64,000 nucleotides of DNA from Thermasporomyces sp036564245 (GCA_036564245.1 DATCKU010000092.1:1-64000), one strand, 5' to 3'. Shown: positions 37,401-45,937, counted from the stretch's first letter. Notes: generated by a model not told the origin, from the letters alone. A program made the numbers and translations.

Positions 37401-37734
37401 AGGACCTGCCGCGGTGACCGGCGAACTCGTCGACTTCACACGGGAGCTGTCGGTGCGCAACGAGCTTCTCGTGGCGGTCGACGGGCCGATGCCCGCCGCG
37501 GATGAGCTCGTCGGCGGCTATGTCTACGTGGCGAACGACGGCGTACGGAACGCCGCCTATCGAATCGTGGCGGCTGAGGGACGCGGTGCCCGCACGCTCT
37601 GGCTCGACATCGGAGACGCCACCACGGTCCGGTCCTATGTTGACGCGAACGACTTCTCCAAGGGTTTCCAGTACGACGTCGCGACGGGGGCGTCGGTCCG
37701 CATCCCGCTCACCCGCGAGTGGCGACGTTCCTAG
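34471..37734 (+). CDS. Heparinase II/III-like polysaccharide lyase, TAT-exported
   Basis: Large secreted protein of 1,087 residues. ATG 34471 follows AGAAGGG, and a twin-arginine signal (SRRTVLGGGLAVGAALAPF) comes within the first 55 residues. An alpha-toroid region follows (ASTYYTPERIAAARRNIENF, YYNHYGLWWTGVSSIGAIAQ, YGNFGTHQAALALAGI). The heparinase II/III beta domain is marked by YSNFTVEWTKNTVAHNTVVV. About 400 further residues of beta structure (HDHVYSFHAAEGPA onward) make it longer than most characterised lyases. First of four co-directional genes. Polysaccharide specificity cannot be read from sequence; uronic-acid-containing glycans are the family's usual substrates. Confidence 0.85.
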   Translation: MRGRGTDARWRSGRPFGPQGPSRRTVLGGGLAVGAALAPFLRAPATFLALREDTRSANMESLITTATSATQPVKQASTYYTPERIAAARRNIENFSWARQIRDRAVSYADRIVDQGDEWLWSLVTSQGLPRSINVNYELGSPVTGRDVYQLGFYPFRIDQWNMPWKIVDPLAEQRGLPYIFPTNDFAAFYRSALDEHGNFDRERGDRSLLVNELYPEMGPDWGVDDGFGYIDPDGNRWTFIAYYNHYGLWWTGVSSIGAIAQIYNSLLTLRDSFVYTGDLRYAHAGVILLDRIADVYPDMNTGAYPYPDFRNNDPYTNKGKVLGSIWETGLAQHLVSAYDAFFPALADGDAANVVPFLSAKAEQYALSPKNTVEDIRLNIENGILRQIYPAVRNAQIYGNFGTHQAALALAGIVLDEPDEAKEWFDFVFQSGGIVSEPDWHVTGGNVYATLVDIVDRDGWGNEASPFYSNIWFDNLKIVADVLDGYTGYPGADLYTHPKFRKMFTAGPRLVALNRYMPSIGDSGACGQPGIGLNKTNYVKGFEEYGEPLTAQLAYLLNGNEVTGLNTGIFSEDPARTEQAIQEVIDEHGPLNLPSDNLTGYGLAFLRDGSGDTRREAWIYYGRSMVPHGSRDILNLGLYGFGLDLSPDHGYPEATDYSNFTVEWTKNTVAHNTVVVDEKAQKGRFDDVQWVGTPHGFASGERVQLADIAAPQVYPQTDVYRRVTAMVRVDDENSYLVDVFRVVGGHDHVYSFHAAEGPASVSGLNLVEQDGGTYAGPDVPMPERLANPARWESPGFDWLDQVARDNAPVAPFSIDWQIVDTWNAVDPDPDAHLRLTVVGDVDDVALANGYPPQNNPRNPRSLRYALLRRRGTNLASQFVSVIEPYVASRFVDAIEAVSVVPLKGRLASHEVSAVKVSLRNGRVDYVVSCLRSDVPVRVDGRFIVKGGFAVCSLRDGEPEYAFTHNASILEPVPGLRPGPAAVTGELVDFTRELSVRNELLVAVDGPMPAADELVGGYVYVANDGVRNAAYRIVAAEGRGARTLWLDIGDATTVRSYVDANDFSKGFQYDVATGASVRIPLTREWRRS

Positions 37735-37796
37735 GTAGCCGCGTGGTGTCCGCGTCAGCACGGTTCCCGTTCGTGATCACTAGGAGGTAACCCGCG

Positions 37797-39863
37797 ATGA
37801 ACGACCGTGCGACTCCCTCTGGTGCGAGGCACTTCGGATCATCGTCTCTAGGCCAAGGCCGGCACCGAGCATGCAAAGAATGGGCTTCGGGACGTCCTTC
37901 GCGCCGCGACGTCCTGTGGGCCGGCGGCACAGCCCTGCTCGCCACGACGTCGCTCGTCGGCTGTGATCTTCTTTCCACCGAACCGGAAGGCCGGTCTAGC
38001 CGAGAGGGTGCGAGAAGACCGTCCAAGGGCAAGGAAGCTCCCGGTCTGGCTGCGCAGGTGAAGGCAGGAAAGTTGCCTCCACTTGCGGAGCGCCTTCCTG
38101 TGAACCCGCTCGTCGTGCAGCCCGCGGACCGCATCGGGGTCTATGGCGGTGAGTGGCACACCTGCCTTCTGGGCCCATCCGACACCGTGTGGCTGTTCAA
38201 GACGATCGGGTACGAACACCTGGTCAGCTGGGATCCAGAGTTCACCGAGCCCGTGCCCAACGTCGCGGAGTCGGTTGAAACATCGAAGGACGGCCGTACC
38301 TACACCTTCGTTCTCCGGAAGGGCATGAAGTGGTCCGACGGAGAGCCGTTCACCGCTGCTGACGTGGTCTTCGCGTACAACGACGTGCTCGCCCATCCGG
38401 ACATCGATGCCCTGCCTGACGTCCTCACGGCTGGTGGCAAACCCGCGACCGTACGGGCGCTCGACGAGGTGACGGTGGAGTTCACCTTCGCCGAGCCGTA
38501 CGGCCTGTTCCTGCAGCAGCTCGCGAGCCCAAGCGGTACAACGCTCACCAGCACACCGCGGCACTATCTCGAGCAGTTCCATCCTTCGTACAACCCGTCC
38601 GCCGAGGAGGAGGCGAAGCGGGCCGGCTTCGCCGACTGGGTGGAGCAGTTCGACGACAAGGGCGGCATCGGAGGCATGATCGGCGGGCGTTGGAAGAACC
38701 CCGACGTTCCAACGCTCGGGCCCTGGCGTATCACCGAGCCGCTCGGTAAGGGGACACGCGTGGTGGCCGAGCGCAACCCCTACTACTGGAAGACCGACCC
38801 CGATGGCAGCCAACTGCCCTACATCGACCGCGTGGTCTTCGAGGTCGTCGGCAGCGAGGAGGTGATTCTGCTCAAGGCAAGCAATGGCGATCTCAACTTC
38901 CATAGCAGGCACATCACGTCGCTCGCCAACAAGCCGGTGCTCGCGCGCGGCCGGGCGAAGGGCGGCTATCACTTCGTGCCAATGCGTCCATCTGGTGAGA
39001 ACGACATGATCGTGGCACTCAACCTCGCCCACGAGGACGCTGCGCTCCGGGAGGTCTTCAACAACAAGGACTTCCGGATCGGACTCTCACACGCGATCGA
39101 TCGGGAGGAGATCATCGCAGCGGCCTTTCAGCGGCAAGGCCGTCCGTGGCAGGTCGCGCCACGGCCGGACTCGGAGTTCTACGACGAGGAGATGGCAACA
39201 CAGTACATCGAGTTCGACGTAGCGAAAGCCAATGCGTACCTCGACCGAGCCGGCTACGCCGACCGAGACGATGAAGGCTTCAGGCTACGGCCCGATGGGA
39301 AGCGGATCTCGTTCACGATCGAGATCGCTCACCCGGCCTACATCACGTACTGGGTCGACGGCATGCAGTTCGTCGTGAAGTACTGGCGCGACGTCGGGAT
39401 CGACGTACGGCTCAAGAGCGAGGACCGCACGTTGTTCTACGAACGCAAGGCAGCCAACAAGCACGACGCGACGGTCTTCAATGGATTCACTGGTATGGCC
39501 AACGCCGCCATGCTCGATCCGAGGTGGTACTTTCCACACAACGCCGAGTCGAACTTCGCCATCCCCTGGGCAACGTGGTTCGCCAGCAACGGAGCGCAAG
39601 GCGAGAAGCCGCCGGCTGCACCACTCAAGCAGATGCAGCTCTACCGCCAGATGCTGCAAACCCCAGACATCGACGAAGCCAAGCGAATTTTCGCCGAGAT
39701 CCTTCGAATCGCCAAGGAAGAGTTCTACGTCATCGGCACCGTCATGCCGACTGAAGCGTACGGTATCGCCGCGAACGATTTCCGCAACGTCCCCTCCATG
39801 CCTGTCTCCTGGATCTACCCCGACCCCGGACCGGCGCGACCGGAACAGTTCTTCGTCGCGTAG
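37797..39863 (+). CDS. Family 5 extracellular solute-binding lipoprotein, TAT-exported
   Basis: 688 residues, AGGAGGT before the ATG. Twin-arginine (SRRDVLWAGG) and lipobox (TSLVGC) give an exported lipid-anchored protein. SBP_bac_5 features: EPVPNVAESVETSKDGRTYT, FVLRKGMKWSDGEPFTAADV, LGPWRITEPLGKG and DFRIGLSHAIDREEI. The KAGKLPPLAERLPVNPLVV leader is common in actinobacterial carbohydrate-linked members of this family. No oligopeptide-type permease or ATPase is in the window, so partners must be elsewhere. Follows the heparinase-like gene by 62 bases. Confidence 0.9.
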   Translation: MNDRATPSGARHFGSSSLGQGRHRACKEWASGRPSRRDVLWAGGTALLATTSLVGCDLLSTEPEGRSSREGARRPSKGKEAPGLAAQVKAGKLPPLAERLPVNPLVVQPADRIGVYGGEWHTCLLGPSDTVWLFKTIGYEHLVSWDPEFTEPVPNVAESVETSKDGRTYTFVLRKGMKWSDGEPFTAADVVFAYNDVLAHPDIDALPDVLTAGGKPATVRALDEVTVEFTFAEPYGLFLQQLASPSGTTLTSTPRHYLEQFHPSYNPSAEEEAKRAGFADWVEQFDDKGGIGGMIGGRWKNPDVPTLGPWRITEPLGKGTRVVAERNPYYWKTDPDGSQLPYIDRVVFEVVGSEEVILLKASNGDLNFHSRHITSLANKPVLARGRAKGGYHFVPMRPSGENDMIVALNLAHEDAALREVFNNKDFRIGLSHAIDREEIIAAAFQRQGRPWQVAPRPDSEFYDEEMATQYIEFDVAKANAYLDRAGYADRDDEGFRLRPDGKRISFTIEIAHPAYITYWVDGMQFVVKYWRDVGIDVRLKSEDRTLFYERKAANKHDATVFNGFTGMANAAMLDPRWYFPHNAESNFAIPWATWFASNGAQGEKPPAAPLKQMQLYRQMLQTPDIDEAKRIFAEILRIAKEEFYVIGTVMPTEAYGIAANDFRNVPSMPVSWIYPDPGPARPEQFFVA

Positions 39864-39927
39864 CAAGCTCGGCATCCACCGAACGGCGAACCGTTGGCAC
39901 GAAAGTAGGAAGGATCGGCACGCGGCA

Positions 39928-41214
39928 ATGATGACGTCTGGACGTAGTGATTCCGGCGACAAGGTCGACTGGGGACGGCTGGCACTTCGGGGCGGAACTC
40001 CGGTGCGCACCGATCCGTTCCCGTCGGTCGCCAATGCATCGGGGCGCACCCTCGGCGTGGAGGAGGCCGAGGCGGTGGCACGCGTCCTGAGGTCCGGCAT
40101 GCTGTGCAGCGTGTGGGGAAGCGAGGCCCGGGCGCTGGAACGCGAGTTCGCCGCGATGTACGACGTACCCCACGCGATCGCCTGCAGTTCCGGTACCGCG
40201 GCGCTGCACCTCGCCGTTGGCGCGGTCGACCCGGATCCCGGTGACGAGATCATCACGAGCCCGCTCACCGACTTCGGCACGATCATTCCGATCCTGCGGC
40301 AGAATGCCGTTCCGGTCTTCGCCGACGTCGATCCGGCGACGGGCATTCTCGACCCGGCGAGCGTTGAGAAGCAGATCTCGGAACGCACCCGGGCAATCCT
40401 TGTCGTCCATCTGTTCGGAATCCCCGCGCCGATGGCGGACTTCCAAGCGCTGGCTCGCGACCACGGGCTCGTCCTCATCGAGGACTGTGCGCAGGCGTTG
40501 CTCGCCGAGCCGGAGCCTGGACGGTACGCGGGCACGTACGGCGACATCGGATGTTTCAGCCTGCAGCAGACCAAGCACATCACGACCGGCGACGGCGGCC
40601 TCGTCATCACCCGTGACGACGCTCTTGCACGACGTATGCGGCTGTTCGCTGACAAGGGCTGGCCACGCGACACCGGTGAACGAACCAACCTGTTCCTCGC
40701 CGCGAACTACCGCATGACCGAACTTCAAGCTGCCGTGGGTCGCGCGCAACTCACCAAGCTGCCAGATGTCGTCGCTCGGCGTCGGCGTACCGCCCAGGCG
40801 CTGACTGACCGGATCGGCCCGCTAACGGGACTCAACCCGCCTGCGCTACCAGGAAGCGTCTACTGGCAATACCCGATCGTGATCGACCCGGAAGCGGCCG
40901 GCGGCAGCAACGCGACCTGGGTCGAAGCGCTCGCTGCCGAAGGCATCCCGGCGTCGGCCGGCTATCTGCACCGGCCTCTCTACTTCACACCTGTGCTCGC
41001 CGAGGGTCGCACGTACGGTCGCTCCCGCTTCCCGCTCACCTCGCCCCCCGCTCGAAAAGAGTGGACATACGGCCCAGGACTGTGTCCGGAAGCTGAACGC
41101 CTGATCGACGAGACACTTGTCGTCATAGGTTGGAACGAAAACTACACAGTCGCCGACATCGACGACATCACGGCCGGGATACGCAAAGTACGCGCTGGTC
41201 TCACCCGACCCTGA
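39928..41214 (+). CDS. DegT/DnrJ/EryC1/StrS-family PLP aminotransferase
   Basis: 428 residues. Fold type I markers: AIACSSGTAALHLAVGAV (phosphate binding), LIEDCAQA (pyridine-nitrogen Asp and following Gln) and QQTKHITTGDGG, whose Lys (about 216) should carry PLP. The family makes amino sugars from nucleotide-linked keto sugars, usually in biosynthetic clusters; here it sits in a degradative polysaccharide locus, 64 bases after the binding-protein gene. The first ATG of two (39928, 39931) is used; the ribosome site (AGGAAGGA) is rather distant. It may act on a free keto sugar or have another role. Confidence 0.88.
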   Translation: MMTSGRSDSGDKVDWGRLALRGGTPVRTDPFPSVANASGRTLGVEEAEAVARVLRSGMLCSVWGSEARALEREFAAMYDVPHAIACSSGTAALHLAVGAVDPDPGDEIITSPLTDFGTIIPILRQNAVPVFADVDPATGILDPASVEKQISERTRAILVVHLFGIPAPMADFQALARDHGLVLIEDCAQALLAEPEPGRYAGTYGDIGCFSLQQTKHITTGDGGLVITRDDALARRMRLFADKGWPRDTGERTNLFLAANYRMTELQAAVGRAQLTKLPDVVARRRRTAQALTDRIGPLTGLNPPALPGSVYWQYPIVIDPEAAGGSNATWVEALAAEGIPASAGYLHRPLYFTPVLAEGRTYGRSRFPLTSPPARKEWTYGPGLCPEAERLIDETLVVIGWNENYTVADIDDITAGIRKVRAGLTRP

Positions 41215-41297
41215 CCGCGGTCCGCCGGCCTGGCGAGCGCGCCCCCAGAGGAGCCGGGGCTATCCTGGACGCGCCTGTAGATCGGGAAGGGATGACC

Positions 41298-42344
41298 ATG
41301 GCGGTGACGCTCGCGGACGTCGCGGCTCGGGCAGGAGTCTCGCCCGCAACGGTCTCGCGAGTGCTGAACGGCAACTATCCCGTAGCCGAGGAGACGCGGC
41401 GTCGCGTCGAGCGGGCGGTGCGCGACCTCGATTATGTCGTCAACGCCCATGCACGTGCGCTGCTTCATGCGACGAGCGGCATGATCGGCGTCATCCTCGC
41501 CGATGTCGCTGATCCATTCTTCGGCGCGATCGCCAAGGGTATCCACGCAGCTGCCGCTGATCTGCGCCGCCTGGTCGTTGTCTGCACGACCGAAGGCAAT
41601 CAGGCCGAGGAGCTCGCCTACATCGAGATGCTCCGCCGCCAGCGTGCCGAGGTGGTCATCCTCGTCGCAGGATCGGCCGCGGACCGCTCCTACCGCCGAG
41701 AACTGTCCGCTCATGCTCGGGGGCTCAAGGCGCAGGGTGCACGGCTGGTGCTCTGTGGTCGCCCAGCAATCAGCCGCGCGCTCGCGGTCGGGCATGTGAC
41801 GTTCGAATCTGCTGCGGCGAGCAAGGCGCTAGCCGAGCATTTGGTGACGGCAGGTCACCAACGGATCGCGTACATCGCGGGGCCCTCCAACCTCAGCATC
41901 GCGACCGACCGCCACACCGAGTTTTCGCGGGCCCTCCAGCAGGTGGGCCTGGAGCTCGACGAGCGTCTGACGATTGCCGGCGATTTCAGTCGGCAGAGTG
42001 GCTATGACGCGGTCAAACGGCTGCTCGCTAGTGGAGCTAACTTCACGGCCGTCTGTGCGGCGAACGATCTCATGGCGATCGGCGCCCTCGCCGCATTTCG
42101 CGAGGCTGGCGTACGGGTCCCCGACGACGTGTCACTTGCAGGCTTCGACGACATCCCAGGTGCACAGGATGTCACGCCAGCGTTGACGACCGTTCGACTT
42201 CCGCTGGAACAGGCAGGTCGCCGGGCCGTCTCGTTGGCGTTCGCTGGAGCGGGTTTCACCGAACCGGTACGCATCACTGCGCAGCTGGTCGTCCGCGAGT
42301 CTGTCGCGCCAGCGCGCCGGAGGCGGCTGCGTACGTCGGCATAG
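41298..42344 (+). CDS. LacI-family transcriptional regulator of the polysaccharide locus
   Basis: 348 residues. HTH VTLADVAARAGVSPATVSRV, hinge LNGNYPVAEETRRRVERAV, then an effector domain (SGMIGVILADVADPFFGAI, AGHQRIAYIAGPSNLS, VSLAGFDDIPGAQDVTPALT). The Met at 41298 is preferred since GGAAGG lies seven bases before it; the Met at 41292 is too close. It is last in the heparinase-aminotransferase run and may bind the TAGAAAGGCTTT repeats at 34275-34406. Ligand unknown. Confidence 0.9.
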   Translation: MAVTLADVAARAGVSPATVSRVLNGNYPVAEETRRRVERAVRDLDYVVNAHARALLHATSGMIGVILADVADPFFGAIAKGIHAAAADLRRLVVVCTTEGNQAEELAYIEMLRRQRAEVVILVAGSAADRSYRRELSAHARGLKAQGARLVLCGRPAISRALAVGHVTFESAAASKALAEHLVTAGHQRIAYIAGPSNLSIATDRHTEFSRALQQVGLELDERLTIAGDFSRQSGYDAVKRLLASGANFTAVCAANDLMAIGALAAFREAGVRVPDDVSLAGFDDIPGAQDVTPALTTVRLPLEQAGRRAVSLAFAGAGFTEPVRITAQLVVRESVAPARRRRLRTSA

Positions 42345-42353
42345 TCTGCGTTC

Positions 42354-43649
42354 CTATGTGCTCGCTCGCACGAGCGTGCCAGGGTCTCTCAGCAGGCCCG
42401 TACGCAACCTCACGCCATGCCCTGGTCCGGCGGGTGGTGCGATCGTGCCGTTTGAGATGTCCGGCAGGGCAGCGGCGACCTCGGCGTACCAGTCGGTGAC
42501 GTACTGCTGAACTGTCTCCTGGATGACAGCGTTCGGAGCGCTCACCGCGACATGGGTCGCCGCCGCGAGCAGAACGGGGCCAGCTCGTCCGTACAACGTC
42601 AACGGCAGACGGTACTCCGCTGCGAGCGGAGCGACATGGGACGCCGCCGTCACGCCGCCGGACCAGCCGAGGCTGAACATCACGATTCCAGCAATTCGAC
42701 GGTTGAAGAGGTCCCGGAGTTCGTACCTGCTGGACAGTGGTTCGCGAAGCGTCATCGGTAGACGGACCGCCCGCGCATAGGCGGCGAGCGTGCGGAGGTC
42801 GTCACGACTGATCGGCTCCTCCAGCCACAGTGGCTCTACCTCCTCGACGGCGCGTGCGATGCGCTTCGCTGCGGGGACGTCCCAGCGAGAGTGCAAGTCC
42901 AGCATGATGTCCAGCGAGTCGCCAAAGCTCGCTCGCACCTCGCGGAGCGGCGCCACGAGCCGCTTCACGTCATCGGACGAGATGTCCCTCCCGCCTGAGC
43001 CATCATGGGGCTCGATGGGAGGGTCGACCTTCATGGCTGTGATCCCACGAGCGAGCAACTCCTCGGCGTGGGTGAGAAGCATCTGCTCAAACGAAGCTCT
43101 TCTCGCTGTCGACGTCCCGATGCGAGAACTGGCAGTCGAGGGAGCGGTTGCCCGCGTCGGGGGCGGACTGTCGTAGACGCGGATGCGCTCCCGACAGGCC
43201 CCACCCAGCAGGTCTGCGAACGACCGACCTGTCGCGTGTCCTACCAGGTCCCACAATGCGACGTCCACGGCTGAGGCACCTCGTCGCTGTGCCGCCTCAC
43301 GGCCGCGGAACAGCGGCTTGAACGCGCGGTCGAAGTCCGGACGCGTAGGGCTTTGACCGAGGATGCGCGGAGCCACCACTTGGTGAACGTACGCCTCCAC
43401 CTCGTCAGCGCTTCCGAAGGCCTCACCCAGCCCGATATGGCCGTCCTTGCCGAACACTCGGACGTACACGAGGTCTGACAGTTGCGCGAGGCGAATCGTC
43501 TCGACCCGACGGACGATCGTCGCAGCCTCGTCACACCCGGCACGGACTGCCGCACGCGCCAACGGCGACGCCTCCTGGGCGATCTGGTCCTCAGCTTCGT
43601 CGGCACGAGGCTGGTCGTTCGACCAGACGAGATAGGGCCGCCGATGCAT
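42354..43649 (-). CDS. Enolase-superfamily (MR/MLE) protein, sugar-acid dehydratase-like
   Basis: 431 residues, GGAGG seven bases before the ATG. Enolase-superfamily parts: capping domain (RLAQLSDLVYVRVFGKDG, GASAVDVALWDLVGHATGRS), Lys in ITAMKVDPP, metal-ligand LDLHSRWDVPAAKRIARA with a DxH arrangement as in galactonate/mannonate dehydratases, WLEEPI for the second ligand and LREPL for the third. The N-terminal 45 residues are an unusual Ala/Arg/Glu-rich extension. Convergent with the LacI gene (nine-base gap). Probable role: dehydration of a uronic or aldonic acid released from the polysaccharide. Confidence 0.88.
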   Translation of the reverse strand: MHRRPYLVWSNDQPRADEAEDQIAQEASPLARAAVRAGCDEAATIVRRVETIRLAQLSDLVYVRVFGKDGHIGLGEAFGSADEVEAYVHQVVAPRILGQSPTRPDFDRAFKPLFRGREAAQRRGASAVDVALWDLVGHATGRSFADLLGGACRERIRVYDSPPPTRATAPSTASSRIGTSTARRASFEQMLLTHAEELLARGITAMKVDPPIEPHDGSGGRDISSDDVKRLVAPLREVRASFGDSLDIMLDLHSRWDVPAAKRIARAVEEVEPLWLEEPISRDDLRTLAAYARAVRLPMTLREPLSSRYELRDLFNRRIAGIVMFSLGWSGGVTAASHVAPLAAEYRLPLTLYGRAGPVLLAAATHVAVSAPNAVIQETVQQYVTDWYAEVAAALPDISNGTIAPPAGPGHGVRLRTGLLRDPGTLVRAST

Positions 43650-44554
43650 AGCTGAACCTCCGGAGCGCGGATCACCGGCCCTTTGGTGGACACGGACGAG
43701 TGCACGGCCCCCGCTAGTTCATCTCCATCGTCTCCAAGAAAACGAAGGCCAGGCAAGCACTGCTCCTCTTCCGGTCGTACCCGAGACCGGAGCCGACCGC
43801 CTCGCTGCTAGGCCCACGTTCGACTGCCGTCCGCCGGTTGTCAGTTGCCTGATCCCGGACGTGAGAGCAGGAGCAAGTCAGCGCTGGGTGATAACGCGAC
43901 TTGTACACCCACCGCGGATCCGGAGCGATTGTGGGTGCCGAGTCGCCATGGAAGCAGCATGAGCGACGCCGACCGGCTCGACCCCGACACCTACGCCGAC
44001 AACCCGTTGGTGGCGGCGAGCGAGACGACGCAATGACTGAGGCCGACCGAGTATTCATGACTGGGCGTCTGTTTGCCTAATACGAGGTTGTGTCGCTTAT
44101 GCAGCAGCAGGCACTCGCCTTCGGAATCGAGTTGAGTGAGCTAGCCCTCGATGACATTGACCCTGACCGGGATCTTTTGTGAAGGACCGCACGTCGACGA
44201 CGGTGGGCTGCACCTATTCAAGTACGCTCCGCTGCCCGTATCCCCATCAAGGCCGAGCTCGGCGCCTCGTGATCGTAAGCAGAAAGCCAGCAACTGGCCT
44301 GACACCACTCCGCGTGATACTTCTCGAAGGAGGCGGGTGCCACTGCCACCATCCGCGGAGCAGCGGCGCAGGTCGCCACCGACCCGGCCGAACAAGCGCA
44401 GCAAGTAGCTGAGGCCGCCCAAGCCGGCCGGACCTGGCGCGCTTGATCGACCCTGCGCTAGCCGGTGCCGTTTGGAGCCGTAAAGACGTAGTGAAAGTTC
44501 TCACAGCCAGTCCGCCATAGACTCCCCAGGTATGGAAGACGAGGGGAGTGACAT
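43650..44554. other. Gene debris next to a tRNA-linked element
   Basis: About 900 bases with no intact gene. Short, coupled frames are seen: MSDADRLDPDTYADNPLV (43959-44036), overlapping by ATGA a frame MTEADRVFMTGRLFA (44033 on). That frame has a TAA and then continues as YEVVSLMQQQALAFGIEL to a TGA near 44182. Around 44339-44446 an Ala/Gln-rich C-terminus (ATIRGAAAQVATDPAEQAQQ) is open without a start. These look like decayed genes of an integrated element. Confidence 0.4.
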
Positions 44555-45031
44555 ATGAACGACATGCTGGCAGATGCTGGCGATAGGCCGGAACCGTTGC
44601 CGAGGTCAAGCTTGCCCGCGGAACGAGCAGAGGTGACAGGCATCCTTCGCAGGCTCGCCTCCGAACACTTGACGCTTGCAGTAACTGGTCTTTTCTCCCT
44701 GTGGTCGGTGATCGTGCTGCTACGGGTGTCGGATTGGGATCCATTGACTGCGAAGGCGATCCTTGAACAGTCGGGAACTGCGAACGTTCTGCTCGGTACG
44801 CTTGTTTCGTTTATTACTGGCTACCTACCTAGTGCAATAGCCATAACAATCAGAGTTCTGCTCCATGAGCATGCTGCGGGTCGTCGGAAACTTAATGTAT
44901 GGGCATTCTCCGGACTTTTATGCTGCGGAGGTATTCTGCTAGCGCGGGCAAATTTTCTGTGGGGACTATCTTTCGGTCTGCTGATGGTCATTTCTCTTGC
45001 ATCTGGTGAATGGCGGTGGCATGGCGCCTAG
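44555..45031 (+). CDS. Membrane protein, N-terminal part ending at an in-frame TAG
   Basis: 158 codons, GGGGAG before the ATG. Three or four membrane spans (LAVTGLFSLWSVIVLLRV, NVLLGTLVSFITGYLPSAIA, AFSGLLCCGGILLARANF, GLLMVISLASG). The DNA is visibly A+T-richer than its neighbours and codon choice differs, suggesting transfer. The frame goes on after the TAG (RAWNVLATIIACVFGFIGYV), another membrane span, so the natural protein is probably about 267 residues and is interrupted. No family recognised. Confidence 0.6.
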   Translation: MNDMLADAGDRPEPLPRSSLPAERAEVTGILRRLASEHLTLAVTGLFSLWSVIVLLRVSDWDPLTAKAILEQSGTANVLLGTLVSFITGYLPSAIAITIRVLLHEHAAGRRKLNVWAFSGLLCCGGILLARANFLWGLSFGLLMVISLASGEWRWHGA

Positions 45032-45067
45032 CGGGCCTGGAATGTACTGGCTACGATCATCGCCTGC

Positions 45068-45358
45068 GTGTTCGGGTTTATTGGATACGTACCCGGTGCG
45101 ATGGGCTGGATGCCTTCAGAAGTCGTGACTCTGAAGTCCGAAAAGAAGCTCGTCGGCTATGTGCTTCATGACGGTGGCGATGAGCGCTGGGCAATCCTCA
45201 AAATGAAACCGCGAGTTGTCGTTTATGTAGACGGGAAGCAAATCGCATCTCGAGCCTTGTGCGTGGAACCCGTGCCTTGGTTCTTGAGTCGACGTTTTCC
45301 GCGCCTGGAAGAACCCATGCGGCGGTACGAATTGTGCCCTACCAAGCGGTCGAGCTAG
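45068..45358 (+). CDS. Membrane protein, C-terminal part after the TAG
   Basis: Same frame as 44555-45031. After the last hydrophobic segment comes a soluble tail: MPSEVVTLKSEKKLVGYVL, ERWAILKMKPRVVVYVDGKQ, CVEPVPWFLSRRFPRLEEP. No ribosome site precedes the Met at 45068, so separate translation is doubtful. Function unknown. Confidence 0.45.
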   Translation: MFGFIGYVPGAMGWMPSEVVTLKSEKKLVGYVLHDGGDERWAILKMKPRVVVYVDGKQIASRALCVEPVPWFLSRRFPRLEEPMRRYELCPTKRSS

Positions 45359-45589
45359 CTCGGATTCTCTTATCGCCGGCGGGCACCGGGGGGCACCGCA
45401 CTTGGCAGCCTGAGCAGTCGGTTTCCCTCGTGGCTGATCGTGGGTCTTCGAGCGTCGCCGCCCGCAAAGCGACAGGCCCGCGACGCCAATTCGTGTGGCT
45501 GTCGAGGCTGTCTCGCCGACCTAGGTCAAGGAAGGCCGGACCGGTGCTCGGCTTCCACCTCTGTGGTGGCACTTCCCGCACCCCACGTT

Positions 45590-45866
45590 TGGAACGTGGT
45601 CTGCCTCAGGCGAGCCACTACAGCTGCCACTCTCCGTGATCTTCGGCACATCCACGCGGCGACACTCCTTCTCAGCGGCACGCCTGTTCATGTCGTCGCG
45701 GCGCGTCTGGGTCATGCTGACGGTGATCACTCCCCGTGCTTATGCCTGTGTGATCGACGATCATGCTGCTGGGGTGGCTGATCGGTTCGCCCAAGCCGTT
45801 GATCTTGACGGGGGAGATCCGCTGAACAGGGATGAGTCCTCGGCGGCTGCGCCCCCGCCGGGTTAG
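45590..45866 (+). pseudogene. Tyrosine recombinase (integrase) remnant
   Basis: Only the C-terminal catalytic end is left: LRDLRHIHAATLLLSGTPVH and VVAARLGHAD, then after a frame change YACVIDDHAAGVADRFAQAV with the likely nucleophile Tyr. The first His of the HxxR box is Arg. The upstream catalytic Arg and the core-binding domain are missing. It ends about 70 bases from the 3' end of the tRNA-Thr gene, the usual place for an integrase at its attachment site. Confidence 0.75.
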
Positions 45867-45903
45867 CAGAGTCGTCAGCAAGCGGTTGAAGATGAGAAGG
45901 ATA

Positions 45904-45930
45904 CCCAGGCCGGAGCCGCTCTGACCTGGG
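45904..45930 (-). terminator. Terminator-like hairpin after tRNA-Thr
   Basis: CCCAGG (45904-45909) pairs with CCTGGG (45925-45930) just past the tRNA 3' end in the minus direction, followed by a pyrimidine-rich stretch (TATCCTTCTC). Confidence 0.5.
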
Positions 45931-45937
45931 CGTTTGC

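Noticed and set aside
44099..44230. Possible RiPP precursor: acidic leader-like stretch followed by a Thr/Ser/Cys-rich peptide in another frame
   Set aside because: The two parts are in different frames, the leader part is in frame with an upstream broken gene, and no modifying enzyme lies nearby.
19780..45031. Genome-wide reassignment or suppression of TAG suggested by two in-frame TAG codons
   Set aside because: Many intact genes here end with TAG (for example those ending at 4865, 13254, 13257, 21614, 22433, 23936, 25937, 37734, 39863 and 42344), so TAG is used as an ordinary stop; local nonsense mutations explain both cases better.
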